From DASYQD01 sp963837455 (GTDB taxonomy: Bacteria; Acidobacteriota; Thermoanaerobaculia; Multivoradales; JAIOJS01), in the NCBI GenBank assembly GCA_963837455.1, contig CAWINM010000001.1, positions 682,001-746,000 on the forward strand: 64,000 nt of DNA. The letters are read 5' to 3'. Positions 52,701 through 60,568 of the stretch are shown here, piece after piece (position 1 is the stretch's first letter; every line of letters starts with the position of its first letter). The translations under genes were made by a program, and so were the position numbers. The notes under the pieces are model-generated. The model was not told the DNA's origin and did no database searches. It worked only from the letters and a program-made list of their open reading frames with translations.

Positions 52701-54377
52701 GGTGACGCCGCCCGGCCCGGCCGGCTGGTCGACGTGAACGTGGAAGGAAAAGGTCGTCGTCCCCGACTGCCCCTCCGCTGCGGTCACGTCGTCGATCGCC
52801 AGGCCGAGGATGGCGGGCGGCGGGCAGCCGGTGGCGGCGCTGGCGTTGGCGTAGCCCGGCGTGATGCAGCGCGGCGAGAGATCGCTGGCGTTCTGGTTGC
52901 TGTCGGCGCCGTCGGGGAAGCGGGAGATCCCCTGGTTGTCCTCCGTGCCGTCGTCCACCAGGCCGGTGCCGGTGCCCTCGGTGTAGGGCGCACCGGTGTC
53001 CCCCTCGTAGGAGACCGCGTCGACGAGCACGCCGTTCCAGCGCAGCCCGACGGCATCCGGGGCGCCGTTCTGGATCAGGTTGGTGTTGGGGCTGACGTCG
53101 AGGTCGCAGTTGGGGGTGGCAGTGTTGGCGGCGCAGATGACGTAATAGCCACCGGCGGCGAGGCTGACGTTGGGCAGGTCGATGGCCTGGTAGACGGCGG
53201 CGCCGCCGAGGTTGCCGTTGACCAGCTCGACGGTCACCGGATCGAGGTTGACGCTGGTCGCGCCGTCGTTGCGGATCTCGAGGAACTCCGCCGCGTCGGT
53301 GCCGTTCTGGTCGTAGTCGATCTCGTTGATCACCAGCGCCGGCGGCGGGTTGGTGTCGAAGCTCCAGTTGAAGTCCGCCGCCATCGCGTCGGGCGGGTCG
53401 TTGGTGTCCTGGTCGGTGACGAAGGCGCTGTTGACCGTCACCGCGCAGCTCTCGTTGAGGACGAGGTCCCCGGCGGGATCGATGCTGAAGGTGGTCGGGC
53501 CGCCGGAGAACGTGCTGCCGGGATGGGCGCCCGACGACGTACAGGCGATGGTGAACCAGCCGGCCGCGGCGTCGACCGGCTCGCTGAAGGTGACGGTGAG
53601 ATTGGTGGCGACCGGCACGCCGGTGGCGCCGTCGGCGGGCGTGGTGGCGAGCACCGAGGGCGCGACGTCGGCGACGCTGGGAGTGAGCGAGAAGTCGTCG
53701 ACGGTGAGCCCGTCGTCGGCGCCCGAGGCGTTGAGGTCGGTCCAACGGATCCAGAAGGTCACTCCGTTGGCGATGCTCAGCGGGGAGATCGCGGACGAGA
53801 GGGCGGTGCGCTCGCCGGCGGCGTTGCCGTTCTTGGCGCCCGTCGTCACCGTGTCGGGAGTGACGAAGTTGAGCGCCGCCACCCCGTTCCAGGTCCCCGT
53901 CACCAGGTCGGTGGCGTCGGTGCTGTACTCGAAGCTGATCTGGTCGCTGCGTGCCGCCGCTCCCAGGCGCCACTCCTCGCCGGTGTAGGCGATGGTGAGG
54001 TTGGAGACCGTCGAGCCCGTGTTGTTGGTGAAGCAAGCGCCGAAGGTGGGAATGAGCGTGCCGCTCTGCAACCCACCGAGGGCGCGGTCGGTGCTGGCGG
54101 TGGCGCCGTAGCTGTAGGTGTCGCCGGTACCGCTGCTGCCGGTGTCGACGGCGTACTGCTCGTTGTCGCGGGTGCCGCCTCCCGACTCGGTCAGGAACCA
54201 GCCGTTGATGGCGAGGACGTTGGTGGTGGTGCCGGCCACGTTGGACAGCGTGTCGAAGTCCTGGGAGTAGGTCCCTCCCAGGGTGGTCAGGCTCACGCAC
54301 TGCGCGACGGCCGGAGAGACCGACACCGCCAGGGCGAGAGCGGGGAGCAGGCCGGACAGGATGAGGCTGCGGCGCAT
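49710..54377 (-). CDS. ExeM-like secreted nuclease with lamin-tail, Calx-beta and DUF11 repeats
   Basis: 1555 residues from ATG at 54377, AAGGAG 7 bases upstream. Signal peptide residues 3-24. Order: N-terminal lectin-like beta domain; Ig-like region (SVLATTPADGATGVPVATN near 230); lamin-tail domain (LVINEIDYDQNGTDAAEFLE near 347); Calx-beta (about 540-640, GDTAIESDETFVVNVTNVAG); OB-like region; endonuclease/exonuclease/phosphatase domain from VTVASFNMERFFD (about 909) through IVLLGDFNAFELNDGFGD to LSDHDPVVAF (about 1239); two DUF11 repeats; and a C-terminal sorting tail (VPALDWRGLLALAALLAALG, then RGMRRD). The domain order matches extracellular ExeM-type nucleases used for eDNA turnover. Probably cell-surface anchored. 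Confidence 0.93.
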   Translation of the reverse strand: MRRSLILSGLLPALALAVSVSPAVAQCVSLTTLGGTYSQDFDTLSNVAGTTTNVLAINGWFLTESGGGTRDNEQYAVDTGSSGTGDTYSYGATASTDRALGGLQSGTLIPTFGACFTNNTGSTVSNLTIAYTGEEWRLGAAARSDQISFEYSTDATDLVTGTWNGVAALNFVTPDTVTTGAKNGNAAGERTALSSAISPLSIANGVTFWIRWTDLNASGADDGLTVDDFSLTPSVADVAPSVLATTPADGATGVPVATNLTVTFSEPVDAAAGWFTIACTSSGAHPGSTFSGGPTTFSIDPAGDLVLNESCAVTVNSAFVTDQDTNDPPDAMAADFNWSFDTNPPPALVINEIDYDQNGTDAAEFLEIRNDGATSVNLDPVTVELVNGNLGGAAVYQAIDLPNVSLAAGGYYVICAANTATPNCDLDVSPNTNLIQNGAPDAVGLRWNGVLVDAVSYEGDTGAPYTEGTGTGLVDDGTEDNQGISRFPDGADSNQNASDLSPRCITPGYANASAATGCPPPAILGLAIDDVTAAEGQSGTTTFSFHVHVDQPAGPGGVTFDIATTDGSAVSVSGDYDALSLAGQSIPAGGTDSFFDVTVNGDTAIESDETFVVNVTNVAGAAVGDPQAIGTIQNDDFTSITPIHDVQGNGVSSPIVGSPVTVHGIVTGVKASGFFVQEEEAGYDADPATSEGVSVFTGGPPPAAAQVGNLVWVTGTVAEFVPSADGFQPPLTEIDFPSVVLDAGGQPLPAPVVLTSTFPDPAGAFDQLERVEGMRVAVPSLTVTGPTLGNRAEPTDTATSTGVFFGTVTGVPRAFREPGIEPPDPAPSCCGTIPPIPRWDGNPEVLRVDGDGQTGASIADVGSGAVVTGLVGPLDYSFRRYTLLPDPASPPVISGGPTATPVSVPTGREVTVASFNMERFFDSVDDPGISEPVVSPAALDKRLGKASLAIRDYLHVPDVIGVEEMENLTTLQALAARISSDAAAASEPDPQYAAYLVEGNDIGGIDVGFLVKTAPVVGATPRVTVNAVVQESAATPFTNPDSSTVPLNDRPPLRLDAVVNHANGATFPLTVIVNHLRSLGSVNSESPGSNGWPTEGERVRTKRQKQAEDLANLVQARQTGNPSEHIVLLGDFNAFELNDGFGDSMHVIAGTPVPDDQTAVAGDGVDLVNPDLVNLYSTPPPGERYSYVFDGIAQTLDHVLANAPLLADVVAVREEHGRLDADFPETARNLGGTPLRLSDHDPVVAFLEVAGFATADLAVTKVDSPDPVNAGANLTYTLTVSNNGPDPAGNASWSDTLPAATTFVSLSAVAGWSCTTPAVGGTGAVSCSDASLAPGASVFTLTVAVDGNTTSGTVLTNTATVSSSTSDPNPGNGSATASTTVIAPAALGATKTAAGSFAPGGTVVYTVVVTNGGPGAQADNPGSEFTDVLPSGLTLVSAAATSGTAVATVATNTVTWDGALAAGASVTLTIDATITAGDGVTIVNQGTITFDADGDGTNESTAMTDDPGAPGGADPTSFVVGGGASVVDVPALDWRGLLALAALLAALGARGMRRD

Positions 54378-54623
54378 GGGGCGCTCCTTGGGAAGCGAGG
54401 ATTCGGCAGAGCCAGCGGGTGCGAAGCGGCGGGATCTTAGCGCCAATGACGCGCCCGGGAAGGTGGTCGCGGGCGGCGATCGCGTGACAGTCCAGGGCGC
54501 CCGCGCGGGTCCTCACCGGGTCCCACCGGAGAGGCCCCCCGCGGCCCCGCTCCCGCGGCGGCTACGCTCGCAGCTGCCGCGTTTGACGCGGCCCCCTGCG
54601 CTCGGGGAGGATCGGCGCCGCCG

Positions 54624-55853
54624 ATGCCCAAGCACGTCGCCCTGGTCGGCGCCGACCTCTTCTCGGCCTACCACGACCTCGCTCGCGGCCTCAAGCAAGT
54701 CGGCGCGCGAGTCACCGGCATCGGCCCCACCACCGCGGTGGCGGCACTGCCCGCCGGGCTCAAGCCCTGGCTCGACGCCTGGGAGCCGGTGGGGAACCTC
54801 CTCGACCCGGCCGCCCTGCTCGACGCCGCCCGCCGCGCCGGCCGCCGCGCGCCGCTCGACCGCCTGGAAACCGGCGACGAGACCCTGGTGGTGCCCACCG
54901 CCGAGGCGCGGACCGCCCTCGGGCTGCCCGGGCTCTCGGTGCGCACGGCCCTGCTCTGCCGCGACAAGCCGGCGATGAAGGAGGCGCTGCGCGCGGCCGG
55001 GCTCCCCTGCGCCGAGTCGGCCGCCGCCGGCTCCCTCGCCGAGCTCGAGGCCTTCGCCGCGCGCGTCGGCTACCCGCTGGCGCTCAAGCCGCGCGCGGGG
55101 CTCGGCGGCATCGGCGCGCGGCGGGTGGAAGGGCGCGACGACCTGGTGGCGGCGGCCCGTGCCCTCGGCGTCGGCGAGGGACGCTCGGCGGCCGTGGAGG
55201 AGTGGATCGAGGGGCACGAGGGCTTCTTCGACACCGTGACCATCGCCGGCGCGGTGGTCCACGAGTTCATCGCCCACTACTACCCACCCGTGCTGCCGGC
55301 GCTCGCCGATCGCCGCTGCTCGCCGCAGATCGCCGCCACCAACCGCGTCGAGGTGGCGAGCTACGCCGAGCTGCGCGAGGTGGGGCGGCGGGTGATCGCC
55401 GCCCTCGGCATCGACACCGCCGCCACCCACATGGAGTGGTTCTTCGGCGACAAGGGCCTCAAGGTCTCCGAGATCGGCGCCCGCCCCGCCGGCGAGCGCA
55501 TCTGGGACCTCTACTGCGTCGGCAACGACCTCGACCTCTGGCGCGAGTGGGCGATGGCGATCGTCCACGGCCGCCCCGGTGCCCGCCCGAGCCGGCGGCT
55601 CGCCACCGGCTCGGTGCAGGTGCGCCCCGACCGCGACGGCCGGATCGCCGGCTACGAGGGCCTGCACGAGGTGCTCGAGGCCGTCCGCCCCTACCTCTTC
55701 CAGCACCGGCTGCCGAAGCCCGGCACTCCCACCGATCCCATCTACAAGGGCTACCTCAACAACGTCTGGTTCCGCCTGCGCCACCCCGACTACGACGCGC
55801 TACGCGGGCTGATGGACCTCGTCGGCGCCCGGCTCAAGGTGCGGGCCGCGTAG
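54624..55853 (+). CDS. ATP-grasp ligase family protein
   Basis: 409 residues. ATP-grasp features: ALLCRDKPAMKEALRAAGLP (about 107-126), LALKPRAGLGGIGARRV, VEEWIEGHEGFFDTVTI and HMEWFFGDKGLKVSEIGARP with the metal-binding Glu. Such enzymes join carboxylate and amine via acyl phosphate. It differs from the two minus-strand copies by having a longer C-terminal beta region (YKGYLNNVWFRLRHPDYDAL). It lies convergent to them, 81 bases apart. The substrate is not visible; no NRPS or carrier genes are near. A GGGGAGGAT sequence precedes the ATG. Confidence 0.85.
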   Translation: MPKHVALVGADLFSAYHDLARGLKQVGARVTGIGPTTAVAALPAGLKPWLDAWEPVGNLLDPAALLDAARRAGRRAPLDRLETGDETLVVPTAEARTALGLPGLSVRTALLCRDKPAMKEALRAAGLPCAESAAAGSLAELEAFAARVGYPLALKPRAGLGGIGARRVEGRDDLVAAARALGVGEGRSAAVEEWIEGHEGFFDTVTIAGAVVHEFIAHYYPPVLPALADRRCSPQIAATNRVEVASYAELREVGRRVIAALGIDTAATHMEWFFGDKGLKVSEIGARPAGERIWDLYCVGNDLDLWREWAMAIVHGRPGARPSRRLATGSVQVRPDRDGRIAGYEGLHEVLEAVRPYLFQHRLPKPGTPTDPIYKGYLNNVWFRLRHPDYDALRGLMDLVGARLKVRAA

Positions 55854-55934
55854 CGCGCGTGCCCAGAGCTCCGGCCGGGGCGACGCCCGCGCCCCCCGCG
55901 CGATCCCAGGCGCGGCGACCCTGATCCCACCGCC

Positions 55935-57179
55935 TTACTCGTAGCGCAGCAGCTCGCGCACGCGGCAGCCATCGCGGGCCAGCTGGTCGCCGTCGTCGCC
56001 GATGAGGTAGACCTCCCAGGCGCGGCTGTCGAGGTCGATGGTCTGCGGCGCGCCGGTCCCTGGTGGCCGCACCATGCCCACCTCGGCGAAGGTGGCCAGC
56101 CGCTCCACCTCGGCGAGGCCGTGCACGGCGCCGATGCGCGGCAGCGCCACCGGTTGCACGCCGAGCACCACCTTGGCGCGCCAGCGGTCGTAGCGCGTGA
56201 AGTCGACGTCGCTACGCCGCACCGGCAGCTCGCCGAGGTAGTGGCAGGCGGCGAGCTCGACGAGGTTGCGCCCGTGCAGCCGCCCGGCCAGCAGCGGCAG
56301 GTTGCCGCCGCCGAGGCGGGCGCCGATCTCGATGATACAGGGCCCGCGGACGTCCACCTTGACCTCCAGATGGATGGGCGCGCGGCGCAGCTCCAGCGCC
56401 TCCACCACCTCGGCGGCATACGCGCCGAGCTGCGCGAAGCGCGGGTCGGAGGCGCCGATGGTGGTGGTCTCGAAGTAGAGGTTGTCGACGCCGTGGCTGG
56501 GCCGCCGGTCGTAGAGCCAGACGTCGGTGACCAGGAGGTCGCCGGCGCGGTCCACCTGGCCGTTGACGCACAGCTCGGCGCCGCCCACGAACTCCTCGAG
56601 CAGGACCTCGCCGGCGCCGCTGGTCAGCACCTGCTGGCAGCGGCGCAGCAGGTCGTCGTCATCGCGCGCGAAGAAGACGTGCTCGGATCCCGCGCCGCCG
56701 GTGGGCTTGACGACGATCGGCCATGCTCCCACCCGGCGCTGGAAGGCGCGGGCCTCGGTCGCGTCGCGCACCACCGCTCCGGCGTTGACCCGCACCCGGC
56801 CGCTGCGGCGCAGGTGCTCCTTCATCACCGCCTTGTCGCGGCAGCGCTCGATCACTTCCGTGGAGTTCCAGCCGAGACCGAGCGCCTCGCCGAGCGCGGT
56901 GCCGAGCAGGATGCTCTCCTCGTCCCACGGGATGACGCCCACCAGCTCGGGCCAGCGGGTGCGGATCTCGGCGGCGAGCGCCGCGACGCTCGGCGCCGCC
57001 GGCGCCAGGTAGGTGTCGAGGACGTGCTCGCCCACCCGCTGGCTCCACTTGCCCTGCCAGAGCGCGAGCCGCGAGCGGCTGGTGAACACCGCCACCGCTC
57101 CCTGCCCGAGCTGCCGCGCGAGGAAGGGGAGCATCTCGGCCGGGTAGCGGCCGACGGGGTCGACGATCAGGTAGGCCAT
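55935..57179 (-). CDS. ATP-grasp ligase family protein, paralogue A
   Basis: 414 residues. IPWDEESILLGTALGEALG near residue 90, VIERCRDKAVMKEHLRRSG near 115, IVVKPTGGAGSEHVFFARD near 165, VLLEEFVGGAELCVNGQVDR near 200 and IHLEVKVDVRGPCIIEIGAR near 260 are the ATP-grasp core. It is collinear along its full length with paralogue B (57228), suggesting tandem duplication. N-terminus AYLIVDPVGRYPAEMLPFLA matches the corresponding part of B. Follows B by 48 bases. Reaction product unknown; could be a dipeptide or modified amino acid. Confidence 0.87.
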   Translation of the reverse strand: MAYLIVDPVGRYPAEMLPFLARQLGQGAVAVFTSRSRLALWQGKWSQRVGEHVLDTYLAPAAPSVAALAAEIRTRWPELVGVIPWDEESILLGTALGEALGLGWNSTEVIERCRDKAVMKEHLRRSGRVRVNAGAVVRDATEARAFQRRVGAWPIVVKPTGGAGSEHVFFARDDDDLLRRCQQVLTSGAGEVLLEEFVGGAELCVNGQVDRAGDLLVTDVWLYDRRPSHGVDNLYFETTTIGASDPRFAQLGAYAAEVVEALELRRAPIHLEVKVDVRGPCIIEIGARLGGGNLPLLAGRLHGRNLVELAACHYLGELPVRRSDVDFTRYDRWRAKVVLGVQPVALPRIGAVHGLAEVERLATFAEVGMVRPPGTGAPQTIDLDSRAWEVYLIGDDGDQLARDGCRVRELLRYE

Positions 57180-57227
57180 CGCCGGGTGGCCCTCGAGGGC
57201 GGGATCGCCGGCGACGCCGCGGTCAAC

Positions 57228-58484
57228 CTACTCGTACCTCAGCAGGCGGCGCACGGCCTCGGCGTCAGCCGCGACCTGCTCGCCATCGGCATGCAGCAGG
57301 TAGACCTCGTACGACTTGCTGCGCAGGTCGACGGTCTGCGCCAGCGGCATCCCCGGCAGCCGCAGCAGCCCGGAGCCGACGTAGGAGGGGAGCGCCTCGA
57401 CCTCGGCGAGGCCGCGCACGGCAGTGACCGCGGCCAGCGCCACCGGCTGGATCCCGGAGACGATGCGCGCCTCGAGCTTGTCGTAGCGCGCGTAGTCGAC
57501 GTCGCGGACGGAGAGCGGCAGCTCGTCGAGGTAGTGGCAGGCGGCGAGCTCGAAGAGGCTGCGGCCGTGCAGCATCGAGGCTAGCATCGGCTGGTTGCCG
57601 CCGGGCAGCCGGGCCCCCACTTCGATCAGGCACGGCCCCCGATCGTCGACCTTGACCTCCATGTGCACCGGCGCCCGGCGCAGCTCGAGCGCCTCGATGA
57701 CCTCCGCCGCGTAGCTGGCGAGCTGCCAGAACAGCGGCTCCCTGGTGCTCACCTTGATCGTCTCGTAGTAGAGGTTGGGCACGCCGTGGCTCTCGCGGCG
57801 GTCGTAGAGCCAGGCGTCGGTGATCAGGAAATCGCCCTGGCGGTCGACCATGCCGTTGACCGCGAGCTCGCGGCCTCCGACGTACTCCTCGAGCAGCACC
57901 TCGCCGTCGCCGCTCTCCAGCACCTCCTGGCAGCCGCGCAGCAGCTCGCCGCGATTCCCGGCGAAGGTGACATGGGCCGAGCCGGCGCCGCCCGTGGGTT
58001 TGACCACTACCGGCCAGCGGCCGTGGGTCCGCTGGAAGGCGAGCGCCTGATCGGCATCGCGCACCACCGCCCCGGCGTTGACGCGCACCTGCGAGTGGCG
58101 GCGCAGGTGTTCCTTCATCACCCCCTTGTCGCGGCAGCGCTCGATGACCGGACGCGGGTTCCACCCCAGGTCGAGGCGCTCGCCGAGCTCGGCACCGAAG
58201 AGGATGCTGATCTCGTCCCAGGGGATGATGCCTGCGAAGCCGGCGGGGAAGTCGCCGGCGAGACGGGCCGCCACCGCCTCCACCGGCTCGCCGGCGGCCT
58301 CGTGGCTCGCCACCACGTGCTCGGCGAGGCGACGGTTCCAGCCGTGCCGCCACTGGCCGACCCGAGCGGGCGAGGTGAGCACCGCCACCGCCTGCAGCCC
58401 GAGCCGGCCGAGGAACTCGACCATCCGCCGTGGGTAGTCGTCCGTGGGGTCGAGGACGAGATAGGGAGCGCGCGGCAACCTCAC
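57228..58484 (-). CDS. ATP-grasp ligase family protein, paralogue B
   Basis: 418 residues from GTG at 58484 overlapping the stop of the iron permease gene (GTGA). Core: IPWDEISILFGAELGERLDL, VIERCRDKGVMKEHLRRHSQ, VVVKPTGGAGSAHVTFAGN, VLLEEYVGGRELAVNGMVDR and CLIEVGARLPGGNQPMLA with the Glu/Asn metal ligands. All key residues are present in both A and B. The overlap with the permease gene puts all three in one transcript. Confidence 0.87.
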   Translation of the reverse strand: MRLPRAPYLVLDPTDDYPRRMVEFLGRLGLQAVAVLTSPARVGQWRHGWNRRLAEHVVASHEAAGEPVEAVAARLAGDFPAGFAGIIPWDEISILFGAELGERLDLGWNPRPVIERCRDKGVMKEHLRRHSQVRVNAGAVVRDADQALAFQRTHGRWPVVVKPTGGAGSAHVTFAGNRGELLRGCQEVLESGDGEVLLEEYVGGRELAVNGMVDRQGDFLITDAWLYDRRESHGVPNLYYETIKVSTREPLFWQLASYAAEVIEALELRRAPVHMEVKVDDRGPCLIEVGARLPGGNQPMLASMLHGRSLFELAACHYLDELPLSVRDVDYARYDKLEARIVSGIQPVALAAVTAVRGLAEVEALPSYVGSGLLRLPGMPLAQTVDLRSKSYEVYLLHADGEQVAADAEAVRRLLRYE

Positions 58485-58909
58485 TCCTCGCTGCCGTCGT
58501 CCTCGTCCGCCTCGAGGAGCACCAGCTCGGCCATGCCCTTGTTCCGCCGCGCCTGCCGGAACTCGTGCAGCAGGTTGTCGAGCTCCTCATCGGAGAGGTC
58601 GTCGAGGTCGGCGAGACCGGTGCGCGCCTTCGACACCGCTCGCAGCAGCTCGTCGAGCTTGAGGTGGAGCTCGCGCGAGTCGCGGTTCTGGGTGTTCTGG
58701 ATGAGGAAAACCATGAGGAAGGTGACGATGGTGGTGCCGGTGTTGATCACCAGCTGCCAGGTGTCGGAGAAGTGGAAGAGCGGGCCGGTGATCCCCCACA
58801 CGACGATCACCGCGGCAGCGCCGAAGAAAGCCCAGATCGAGCCCACGGCGAGGGAGGTGCGGTGCGCGAAGCGCCGGAAGACGTCCTTCGTAGGGTGCTC
58901 GCCGCCCAT
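58481..58909 (-). CDS. Low-affinity iron permease family protein
   Basis: 142 residues with two helices (about 20-41 and 48-70, the second including VINTGTTIVTFLMVFLIQNT). FRRFAHRTSLAVGSIWAF, VINTGTTIVTFLMVFLIQNTQ and NRDSRELHLKLDELLRA match the low-affinity iron permease family; the acidic C-terminal (DEELDNLLHEFRQARRNKG, ending EADEDDGSEE) is extended. First gene of the transcript that continues into ATP-grasp B and A. Whether it really transports iron is unproven in most members. Confidence 0.87.
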   Translation of the reverse strand: MGGEHPTKDVFRRFAHRTSLAVGSIWAFFGAAAVIVVWGITGPLFHFSDTWQLVINTGTTIVTFLMVFLIQNTQNRDSRELHLKLDELLRAVSKARTGLADLDDLSDEELDNLLHEFRQARRNKGMAELVLLEADEDDGSEE

Positions 58910-59173
58910 GGCGCCGGGAATCCTATGCCCTCCAAGCGCACCGCGCCGATCGGCGGCGGCGCCCGCTCACCTCTGTTAACGTCGCCGGATGCCGCGCCGC
59001 GAGCCCCCAGCGCCGCCGCCGGCGCCCCCGCCGACGCGCGGCGACGTCGAGCGGAGCCGCCGGCACGTCCCTCCTGCCACCTGAGCCCTTCCCGCGCGCG
59101 CCCGTGCGGCGCGCGGCAGGCGGGGCCTGCAGGCTGCTGGGCGCCACCCGGCGACGTCGCGGAGGCAGCGCGG

Positions 59174-60016
59174 GTGCGGCTGAGCCTGGTCGGTGCGGTC
59201 GCCGTCGCCGGCCTGCTGCTCTTCCTCGCCGAGCGACGGTGGCCGTTGCGCCACCCGCGCGCCGCGCTGCTCGCCCGTCTGGCGCTCAACCTGCTGCTGG
59301 CAGCGGTAGCCCTGGTCACGGCCGCCGGCCTGGTGCGCCCGCTGGTGGTGCGCCTCCTCGGTCGCGGCGACCGCGGGATGCTCGGTGCGCTCCACCTGCC
59401 GCCGCCAATCGCCGCGGTGCTCGCCTTCCTGCTGCTCGACCTCAGCTTCTACTGGTGGCATCGCCTCAATCACCGGCTGCCGTGGCTGTGGCGATTCCAC
59501 AACGTCCACCACTTCGACCCCGACCTCGACGTCTCCACGGCGCTGCGCTTCCACTACGGCGAGATCGCCTTCTCGGCGGCCTTCCGCGTGGCGCAGGTGG
59601 CGATCCTCGGCCTCGGACCCGGTGTCTACTGGAGCTACGAGCTCTGCTTCCAGGCCAACACGCTCTTCCACCACAGCAACGTGCGACTGCCGATCGCCCT
59701 CGAGCGCGCCCTCGCCAGGGTGCTGGTGACGCCGCGCATGCACGGCATCCACCACTCGCAGGTCGAGACCGAGGCGATGTCGAACTACGGCGTCCTGCTC
59801 CCCTGGTGGGACCGGCTGCACCGCACCTTGCGCCTCAACGTCCCGCAGCGTCTGGTGGTCATCGGCGTCCCCGCCTACTCGCACCCCGAGGACAACCGGC
59901 CGCGCCGGGTGCTGGCGGCTCCCTTCGCCCCGCAGCGCGACTACTGGCGCCTCCCCGACGGCGCGCGCCTCGAGCGCGGGGAGCTGCCGGGGAGCCCCAC
60001 CGACCTCGCGGAGTGA
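59174..60016 (+). CDS. Fatty acid hydroxylase/sterol desaturase family protein
   Basis: 280 residues from GTG at 59174. Three histidine clusters for a di-iron centre: HRLNH (about 93-97), HNVHH (about 109-113) and HGIHH (about 198-202). Membrane helices at about 5-20, 36-60 and 76-92. The family hydroxylates or desaturates lipids at the inner membrane; the substrate is undefined (fatty acid, hopanoid or carotenoid). A longer upstream opening (58430) overlaps the iron permease gene and was rejected. It stands alone between the ATP-grasp and metal-efflux loci. Confidence 0.88.
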   Translation: MRLSLVGAVAVAGLLLFLAERRWPLRHPRAALLARLALNLLLAAVALVTAAGLVRPLVVRLLGRGDRGMLGALHLPPPIAAVLAFLLLDLSFYWWHRLNHRLPWLWRFHNVHHFDPDLDVSTALRFHYGEIAFSAAFRVAQVAILGLGPGVYWSYELCFQANTLFHHSNVRLPIALERALARVLVTPRMHGIHHSQVETEAMSNYGVLLPWWDRLHRTLRLNVPQRLVVIGVPAYSHPEDNRPRRVLAAPFAPQRDYWRLPDGARLERGELPGSPTDLAE

Positions 60017-60106
60017 CGCGCCGCCGCTCCTCGGACCGGCCTCTCCCCGTCCCTCGGGGTGGGTGGCGCCACCCTCCCGGCACGGCCCGCACCGTGAGCG
60101 CCGCGC

Positions 60107-60112
60107 TACACT
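60107..60112 (+). promoter_or_regulatory. -10 element TACACT before the metal-efflux operon
   Basis: TACACT ends 9 bases before the ATG at 60122, again implying a very short leader. No clear -35 was seen; a metal-responsive regulator may overlap it. Confidence 0.4.
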
Positions 60113-60121
60113 GGGCCTCGC

Positions 60122-60466
60122 ATGCGCTTCCGCCTCACCGCCCTCGCCGCCAGCCTGACCCTGCTGCTGCCCGCCCTGTTGCCGGCGGCCCAGGGCTGCC
60201 TGACGGCCGGCGGCTGCCACCTCGCCGCCGCCGCACACCACGACTGCTGCCCGCCACCGCCCGCGTCGCTGCTGCCGAGCTGCTGCGCCCGGCAGGCCCC
60301 GGTGACGCCGCGTCCGGCCACCGACGAGCAGCAGGCACCGGCGGTGACGGTGGTGCAGGTCGACCTCGGCACGGTGCCCCCGGCGCCGGTGCTCGCCGGA
60401 ACGTCGCCGTCGGCGGCGCTCCCCCCCGTCGGCCTCGCCGCATCGCACTCGGTCCTGCGGCTCTGA
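60122..60466 (+). CDS. Small Cys/His-rich exported protein of the metal-efflux operon
   Basis: 114 residues. Signal peptide at about residues 6-23 (ALAASLTLLLPALLPAAQG), followed by CLTAGGCHLAAAAHHDCCPP and LLPSCCARQAP: six Cys and three His within about 30 residues, then a Pro/Ala-rich tail. No family recognised. The spacing (C-x5-CH, HHDCC, CC) suggests metal binding, and the gene opens the RND efflux operon, so a periplasmic metal scavenger or sensor is likely. A 102-base gap follows before the TolC-like gene. Confidence 0.65.
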   Translation: MRFRLTALAASLTLLLPALLPAAQGCLTAGGCHLAAAAHHDCCPPPPASLLPSCCARQAPVTPRPATDEQQAPAVTVVQVDLGTVPPAPVLAGTSPSAALPPVGLAASHSVLRL

Positions 60467-60568
60467 GGCCCCCTCGCGGTCCGCGGGCGTAGTGCGCCCG
60501 CGCCCTGCGGTCGACTCCCGGACGCACCGCGCCCCGGAGCGTTCCCACCCCGCGAGAGGAGAGTGTCG

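Noticed and set aside
49692..54440. 1582-codon open frame antisense to the ExeM-like gene
   Set aside because: It mirrors almost the entire nuclease gene; repeated Gly/Val/Arg/Asp composition and no domain. The minus-strand protein has a signal peptide, known domains and a ribosome binding site.
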